Assembly: GCA_003233295.1 (NCBI GenBank) | Contig: QILJ01000013.1 | Location: 1 to 10,737, forward strand | Reading direction: 5' to 3' | DNA length: 10,737 bases | Origin: Ignavibacteria bacterium | Lineage (GTDB): Bacteria > Bacteroidota > Ignavibacteria > Ignavibacteriales > Melioribacteraceae | Shown: positions 6,160-10,737 of the stretch, piece after piece | Position numbering within the stretch: position 1 is the stretch's first letter | How the letters are laid out: each line of letters opens with the position of its first letter | The notes under the pieces: generated by a model | The model's database searches: none | The model's input: only the letters and a program-made list of their open reading frames with translations | Told to the model about the DNA's origin: nothing | Position numbers and translations under genes: made by a program

Positions 6160-9100
6160 ATGATGTCCTACAAATATATTACACCGGAAACTTTATCGGA
6201 GTTTGTCAATTTTTATCGAGATCGTGATAAAAAAGATTGGATTTATACAGCTGGTAAAGAATCAACAATGCAAGCCAAACAAGCCGAAGGGGCAGCCTTT
6301 GTTTTTAATCTGTTAAACGATGGAAAAATAGCATTGCTTGCTGATGAAGTTGGGATGGGTAAAACCATTCAGGCTTTAGCCGTGATAGCAGCATTTTGGA
6401 GGCAAAAACCTGACGCTAAAATATTGGTTCTGGCACCAAGAGCTGAGATTGCGTTGAATTGGATTAATGAATATGGAACTTTTATCAATGTGCACTATAA
6501 ATGTAATGACGATATAATTAAAACGAGTATTGGAGAAGAGCCGGTAAACCCAGCCATATATTGTGAAAACCTTTACGAACTTGTACGGAAGGTTAAGCAA
6601 GGATGGGGTAAATTATTTATTGGGAAAATATCTTCTTTTAGTTATCTAACGGGCAGTGAGCAAACCAACAAAAGGCTTCGCGAATTGGGAATTGACCCTG
6701 CAATAGATTACGATGATGAAGGAATAGATGAGATGAAGAAAACGGAACATCTTGCTAAACAATTAAAAGAGGAAATATTCAAATCGTTTAGTAGTCACAC
6801 GGAAAGTCCTTTTGACTTACTCATAATTGATGAGGCACATTATTTCCGGAATATTAATGGGAATAGTTTCAGAGTAACTTCAGCTAAATCATTTTTTGGC
6901 GACAACGCAAATAAGCTGGCAAAAAAGGTATTACTATTAACAGCCACACCAAACCACACCTCTCACGATGACATCAAAAATATTGTGTCTTATTTTGATA
7001 AAAACCTTTCCTTAAAGGAATATCAAGAAATTCTGGATAAAATTAGCTTAAGGCGTTATAGGAGACTTTCATCAAAAGGGTGGATGAAATATCAGTATCG
7101 GGAAGAAAAACCAGTACCGGCTGATTTTGAAGATGACATCATGTCTGAACTTTTTTTCGGATTGTATCAAAAACAATTAGCAGAGAATTACCTTAAAGGA
7201 AAAGAAAAAAAGAAAAATATCCTTGGGTACCTGGAGGGAACTGAATTTATCCCACATGATGAAGCTAAACCACAAAATACGGCGGAGACCGAACAACTGA
7301 ACGGAAAAGATTTTTCACAGGGGAATGACACCCAATTACTAATCCCTCTTGCAAGGAAATATGATGACATATTCAAAGAGTTTCCCTCCCATCCCAAATA
7401 CAATAAATTAATTGAAGAAATCGTGCCTGAAAATTTCGATGCATCATTTTTAAATGAAAAATCATTGGTGTTTGTCCGCAGAATCCCTTCCGTCCGCGAA
7501 ATTGCCGGAAGAGCCATATTAAAGTATGACGAAATATTTCTTAGCAAAATATCAAAAGTGCTTAATAAAAAGTTTGAGTTAAAAGATATTGGAGACCGAA
7601 GGCGGTTTAATCGGAAATTAAACAAAATCTTAGGCATAAAAGATATTGAAGAGGATGACCCCGATGAGGAATTAGATGAAATGGCAAATACCGAAGGGCA
7701 GCGTGTTCTGGTTCCTGGCTCTAAGGCCTTAGACCTTTTTAAGCGTCAAAATAAAGCCCCGAAAACTATTGCTTCAACCCATGCATCAAATTTCAGAACG
7801 AGGTTTTCAAAATCAAAACCAAGTATCTTCAGTATATTTTTTGCTCCATCTGCTAATTATTCAACTAACACTGAACAAGAAGGTTACACTTATAAACTCA
7901 ACAGTATCAAACAGACCGACAGAGGGTTAAAAGGCTATGTGAATGATTATTACATTACTTTTCTATTGTATCGACTTGATAGAATTTCAGAAAGTGAAGC
8001 ATTTAGGATTAAAAATTATTTAGGTGGACGGAGAATAGGAAACACATCTAAAGAAGCCGAATACACGCAAGAAGTTGAGACCCTTTTTACAATTTATTGG
8101 AGATTTCTGACAGATACGGATAAAATTTCAGAAGCCAGAAAAACTCAAATCCGTAACGCGTATAATACCTTCAATTATTATCAAAAGGAAGCTCTTTCAA
8201 AATTTATCGAGAAAGGCGTCCTGCTTGCCTCTTCGGCAATTATTGATTTATACACGTATTATCTCAAGATTCAGAAAAGCAAAGATTATCAATCCAGTCA
8301 ATTATACAATGAATTTATCAAGGAAGTAAGGAAAAACTTTGACCGTTCATCATTATTTGATTTAATGAATGAGTCAATCTCAAATTTTTCAGTCCTCTGT
8401 GAGAAGGTTTTTAACCTAAAATCTGACCAGGAAATTATTAATTATGAGTGGAAGGATTTTTTTGATGCACAGCCTGCTTATGCCTACTCTGGTGATACAA
8501 AAAACAGACGTGTTTTGCAGAGCTTCAACACTCCTTTTTTTCCCGATATACTTATTTCAACCTCCGTTCTTCAAGAAGGTGTAAATCTCCAATATTTTTG
8601 CGATAAAATCATTCACTATGGAATTGCGTGGACTCCGGGAGATAACGAACAGCGTGTGGGTCGAATAGACAGAATGTTTAGTAAAATTGAAAAGAAAATT
8701 GAGGCGTCCGACAATGCACGTTTACATATTGAATACCCTTATTTGAAAAATACAATTGATCAGGATCAGCTTGTAAACTTTATATATCACAAATATTCGG
8801 AGGAAAACCTGATTGATCATTGTCAGCCTTCTTCTACAAAACTTGAGCTGGATTATTTGGACATGAATAAAGAAAACTGGAATGAATATTTCAGGAAACC
8901 CGAACCATTAAATAGTATTTATTCTGATCCGTTTCCTGTCCGGGATTGTTATCATAACGGGTCAAACATATTTTATTCATTTGAGGACAAACCAGGGAAA
9001 AATGATCTTGCTGAAAAAATCATTAACACATTCAAACAAGAAAAACTAGAAGTTTTTAATCCAATACACAAAGAAAATAATTCAACCAAAAGTGTTGAAA

Positions 9101-9834
9101 TCTGTATTGTAAATAAACTATTCGGAAATGGCAGAAGTCAGCCGGTATTTGTTGAGTTAAACTATAATCCTCTCCTATCCGGACTAGTACAAGAGACGGT
9201 TTATGTACTTTCGATGAGAACACCACTCAGCACAAAAAAGGCTGTTGGGAAAGTCGAGGCTGCGTACTACTTGTTCAGAGATATGTATGAAAAAGAATAT
9301 CTAACGGTCAAATTATGTCTTGACCCGGATCAATCCAATAGTTCCAGGTTTGGAGTATATATGAAAACGGAATTACCCATATTCATAACTGAACCTGACA
9401 ACCCTTTAAGTAATTATGAAGTTATATCGAGTTTAAATGATTTGGTAGAATGTGCAGATCATATTGAGGAAAAGGTATTTCCAAAACAGGATATTTCTTT
9501 GAAAGATTTGTCCATTGAGGGTGCTGAATTAGAATCGACAAAAAACGGGCAACTTCGTTCAGAAAATCACAGTATTTCAGTGCCGGAAAATTGGAAGAAA
9601 TCAGGAGAATTCATTTTCCTTAAAAACGAAGTGGACAGCAATTCTATGGGGAATCTTAAAGAAACTTTTATCGAAAACCATAAATCATCCTTCTCAAAGT
9701 TTTACATAGACTCAAATAATAGACATTGCCACATTATGGCTTATAAAAGTGCTGATGTACAAAATATTGAACGTATATTACTGGAAAGGCTCTTTGAATA
9801 TTATAACGACAATCGGAAACTATCTTCTTTTTAG
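6160..9834 (+). CDS. SNF2-type superfamily 2 helicase/ATPase
   Basis: A 1224-residue protein with helicase motifs in the proper order. Motif I is 'LLADEVGMGKT' (Walker A lysine K68), motif Ia 'ILVLAPRAEIALNW', motif II D224-E-A-H227 in 'LLIIDEAHYFRN', motif III T261-A-T-P264, a motif IV-like 'KSLVFVRRIPSVREIA' near 434, motif V 'STSVLQEGVNLQ' (G807) and motif VI Q831-R..GRIDR838. The SNF2-like layout suggests an ATP-driven translocase on double-stranded DNA. About 545 residues separate motifs III and V, far more than in a minimal SNF2 core; this insert includes an acidic run at about 495-507 and a helical region. A further ~385 residues follow motif VI with no recognised domain. ATG 6160 follows the PLD stop by 1 nt (ATG 6163 is an alternative), so translation is probably coupled. 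An in-frame TTG at 6136 would overlap the PLD gene and is less likely. The likely role is the motor of a complex with the two upstream products. Confidence 0.93.
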   Translation: MMSYKYITPETLSEFVNFYRDRDKKDWIYTAGKESTMQAKQAEGAAFVFNLLNDGKIALLADEVGMGKTIQALAVIAAFWRQKPDAKILVLAPRAEIALNWINEYGTFINVHYKCNDDIIKTSIGEEPVNPAIYCENLYELVRKVKQGWGKLFIGKISSFSYLTGSEQTNKRLRELGIDPAIDYDDEGIDEMKKTEHLAKQLKEEIFKSFSSHTESPFDLLIIDEAHYFRNINGNSFRVTSAKSFFGDNANKLAKKVLLLTATPNHTSHDDIKNIVSYFDKNLSLKEYQEILDKISLRRYRRLSSKGWMKYQYREEKPVPADFEDDIMSELFFGLYQKQLAENYLKGKEKKKNILGYLEGTEFIPHDEAKPQNTAETEQLNGKDFSQGNDTQLLIPLARKYDDIFKEFPSHPKYNKLIEEIVPENFDASFLNEKSLVFVRRIPSVREIAGRAILKYDEIFLSKISKVLNKKFELKDIGDRRRFNRKLNKILGIKDIEEDDPDEELDEMANTEGQRVLVPGSKALDLFKRQNKAPKTIASTHASNFRTRFSKSKPSIFSIFFAPSANYSTNTEQEGYTYKLNSIKQTDRGLKGYVNDYYITFLLYRLDRISESEAFRIKNYLGGRRIGNTSKEAEYTQEVETLFTIYWRFLTDTDKISEARKTQIRNAYNTFNYYQKEALSKFIEKGVLLASSAIIDLYTYYLKIQKSKDYQSSQLYNEFIKEVRKNFDRSSLFDLMNESISNFSVLCEKVFNLKSDQEIINYEWKDFFDAQPAYAYSGDTKNRRVLQSFNTPFFPDILISTSVLQEGVNLQYFCDKIIHYGIAWTPGDNEQRVGRIDRMFSKIEKKIEASDNARLHIEYPYLKNTIDQDQLVNFIYHKYSEENLIDHCQPSSTKLELDYLDMNKENWNEYFRKPEPLNSIYSDPFPVRDCYHNGSNIFYSFEDKPGKNDLAEKIINTFKQEKLEVFNPIHKENNSTKSVEICIVNKLFGNGRSQPVFVELNYNPLLSGLVQETVYVLSMRTPLSTKKAVGKVEAAYYLFRDMYEKEYLTVKLCLDPDQSNSSRFGVYMKTELPIFITEPDNPLSNYEVISSLNDLVECADHIEEKVFPKQDISLKDLSIEGAELESTKNGQLRSENHSISVPENWKKSGEFIFLKNEVDSNSMGNLKETFIENHKSSFSKFYIDSNNRHCHIMAYKSADVQNIERILLERLFEYYNDNRKLSSF

Positions 9835-9850
9835 GACCTGTGAAAATTAG

Positions 9851-9888
9851 TAAATTGGGGACTGTTCTTAACAATTTATGCCTTTTTT
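9851..9888 (+). terminator. Weak terminator-like inverted repeat after the operon
   Basis: TAAATTG (9851-9857) and CAATTTA (9872-9878) form a perfect 7-bp, AT-rich stem with a 14-nt loop. A run of six T follows at 9883-9888. It starts 17 nt after the helicase stop codon. The stem is weak, so termination efficiency is uncertain. Confidence 0.4.
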
Positions 9889-9936
9889 ATACAATAGTTT
9901 AGTAAAAATTCTATCAATCTGAGTTCCATACAGATA

Positions 9937-9944
9937 TACCTTTG
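9937..9944 (+). promoter_or_regulatory. Possible upstream -7 box (TACCTTTG) in the polA leader region
   Basis: TACCTTTG is a full TAnnTTTG match 112 nt before the polA start, but it overlaps the CTTTGCG repeat and lacks a clear -33 box, so it may simply be part of the repeat. Confidence 0.25.
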
Positions 9945-9962
9945 CGCTTTTGCGTCTTTGCG
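9940..9962 (+). repeat. Short CTTTGCG tandem repeat
   Basis: Three adjacent copies of a roughly 8-nt unit: CTTTGCG (9940-9946), CTTTTGCG (9947-9954) and TCTTTGCG (9955-9962). Short intergenic runs of this CTTTGCG type are, as far as I recall, common in Bacteroidota genomes. The function is unknown. Confidence 0.6.
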
Positions 9963-10028
9963 AGAACGAAAAATTAACGGAGTATTGTTATACAGAACTC
10001 CAAAAAAACCCAGCTTCCCCTTTTTCCG

Positions 10029-10036
10029 TACCTTTG
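10029..10036 (+). promoter_or_regulatory. Putative polA -7 box (TACCTTTG)
   Basis: A full TAnnTTTG match, 20 nt before the ATG at 10056 and 8 nt before the alternative ATG at 10044. Transcription would start at about 10043, giving a very short leader and favouring the ATG at 10056. No good -33 TTG is seen 19-23 nt upstream. Confidence 0.4.
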
Positions 10037-10055
10037 CTTTTTAATGGATATTTTT

Positions 10056-10737
10056 ATGAGCGAACCGAAAAAGCTTTTTCTGCTGGATGGCATGGCATTG
10101 ATTGCTATGAGCCGTAATCCGCAAATTAACTCCAAAGGGCTGAATACCTCTGCTGTGCTGGGATTTGCCAACACCCTGCTGGAGATATTGAAGAATGAAA
10201 AACCTACCCACCTCGGGGTGGCTTTCGACACCATGGCACCTACGCAAAGGCATGAAGATTTTGCCGCTTACAAAGCCAATCGTGAAAAAATGCCCGAAGA
10301 CATCGCTCTCTCCATTCCTTACGTGAAAGAGCTGCTGGACGCGATGAATATTCCGGTGCTTCTGCTGGATGGCTACGAAGCTGATGATGTGATTGGAACG
10401 CTTGCAAAAGAGGCCGAGAAGCAGGGATTTGAAACTTACATGATGACACCGGACAAGGATTTCGGACAACTGGTTTCGGAGAATATTTATATGTACAAAC
10501 CGGCTCGCAACGGAAAAAACGCAGAGAAATGGGGTCCCAAAGAGGTTTGCGAACGTTATGGTATTGAGCGTCCCGAACAGTTTATCGATATCCTCGGCCT
10601 TTGGGGCGATGCCGTGGATAATATTCCGGGGGTACCCGGTATTGGCGAAAAGACTGCTGCAAAGCTAATTGCACAGTTTGGCTCCATCGAAAACCTGTTG
10701 GAAAATACTCATCAACTGAAAGGAAAACTTCGTGAAA
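10056..10737 (+). CDS. polA: DNA polymerase I, 5'-nuclease domain (3' end outside window)
   Basis: The first 227 residues of DNA polymerase I, the enzyme that removes RNA primers and fills gaps during lagging-strand synthesis and repair; only the N-terminal flap endonuclease (5'-nuclease) domain is visible. Metal-binding acidic residues appear in order: D11 in 'LLDGMALI', D110/D111 in 'GYEADDVIG', D133/D135 in 'TPDKDFGQ', and D185/D188 in 'GDAVDNIPG'. The helix-3-turn-helix 'NIPGVPGIGEKTAAKL' and the conserved 'AFDTMAPTQRHEDFAAYKANRE' region (split around T94) are also present. ATG 10056 gives the usual short N-terminus (MSEPKKLFLLDG); ATG 10044 would add four residues. Between I16 and A17 the protein runs 'MALI' straight into 'AMSRNP', whereas homologues have about five more residues there, including the conserved Tyr-Arg of 'L.YRA..A'. 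The frame is otherwise perfect. The gene is richer in GC than the upstream operon and marks the right edge of the AT-rich block. Confidence 0.93.
   Translation, partial: MSEPKKLFLLDGMALIAMSRNPQINSKGLNTSAVLGFANTLLEILKNEKPTHLGVAFDTMAPTQRHEDFAAYKANREKMPEDIALSIPYVKELLDAMNIPVLLLDGYEADDVIGTLAKEAEKQGFETYMMTPDKDFGQLVSENIYMYKPARNGKNAEKWGPKEVCERYGIERPEQFIDILGLWGDAVDNIPGVPGIGEKTAAKLIAQFGSIENLLENTHQLKGKLRE

Noticed and set aside
7188..7637. Minus-strand open frame of 149 codons
   Set aside because: It is antisense inside the helicase gene, and the forward frame is continuous through conserved motifs on both sides.
2938..9834. Assignment of the operon to DISARM or Dpd
   Set aside because: No methyltransferase, DUF1998 protein or deazaguanine-modification genes are present, and the PLD protein is much larger than DrmC; only the PLD-plus-helicase pairing is shared.
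10041..10469. Minus-strand open frame of 142 codons
   Set aside because: It is the complement of the polA 5'-nuclease domain, which is clearly recognised on the plus strand.
1..10737. CRISPR array, tRNA or rRNA genes
   Set aside because: No regularly spaced repeats and no recognisable tRNA or rRNA sequence were seen on either strand.

Overview
The window looks like chromosomal DNA of a member of the Bacteroidota. The evidence is a LytTR-type multi-pass membrane protein with a characteristic Bacteroidota N-terminus, a PIN-PhoH ATPase and a DNA polymerase I that both read like Bacteroidota versions, several TAnnTTTG (-7 type) promoter boxes, and starts without strong Shine-Dalgarno sequences. 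The exact genus cannot be told from the sequence alone.

Layout: (1) 1-529, minus strand: 5' part of a membrane protein that resembles the N-terminal half of LytTR-family regulators; its 3' end is outside the window. (2) 690-2030, minus strand: intact phoH-like gene (PIN domain plus PhoH ATPase). (3) 2031-2937: a junction zone with no intact gene. It holds a small MNT-type nucleotidyltransferase gene broken by a one-base frameshift, followed with no gap by the decayed 3' end of an IS256-family transposase. (4) 2938-9834, plus strand: a tight three-gene operon of visibly AT-rich genes: an unrecognised 440-residue protein, a 630-residue double-HKD phospholipase D-like nuclease protein, and a 1224-residue SNF2-type helicase. 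The junctions are 5 nt and 1 nt. (5) 9835-10055: intergenic DNA with a weak terminator-like inverted repeat, a short CTTTGCG repeat and the polA promoter region. (6) 10056-end, plus strand: 5' end of polA, covering the 5'-nuclease domain only.

The three-gene operon is the item of most interest. Its parts (SNF2 helicase, PLD-type nuclease, and a dedicated partner protein of unknown fold) are those of anti-phage or anti-mobile-DNA systems, and its setting (AT-rich block between two housekeeping genes, next to a broken nucleotidyltransferase and an IS scar) is that of a defence island. It carries no methyltransferase, so if it is a defence system it does not protect self DNA by a modification enzyme of its own. 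This function is inferred from domains and context.

Two unexpected details stand out. The polA reading frame lacks five residues (15 nt, in frame) exactly where other polymerase I proteins have the conserved YRA.. segment of the 5'-nuclease. Both broken elements in the junction zone can be restored by very small corrections (one A in an A5 run in the nucleotidyltransferase; one copy of a 7-bp tandem duplication plus one A in an A5 run in the transposase), so their decay history is readable.
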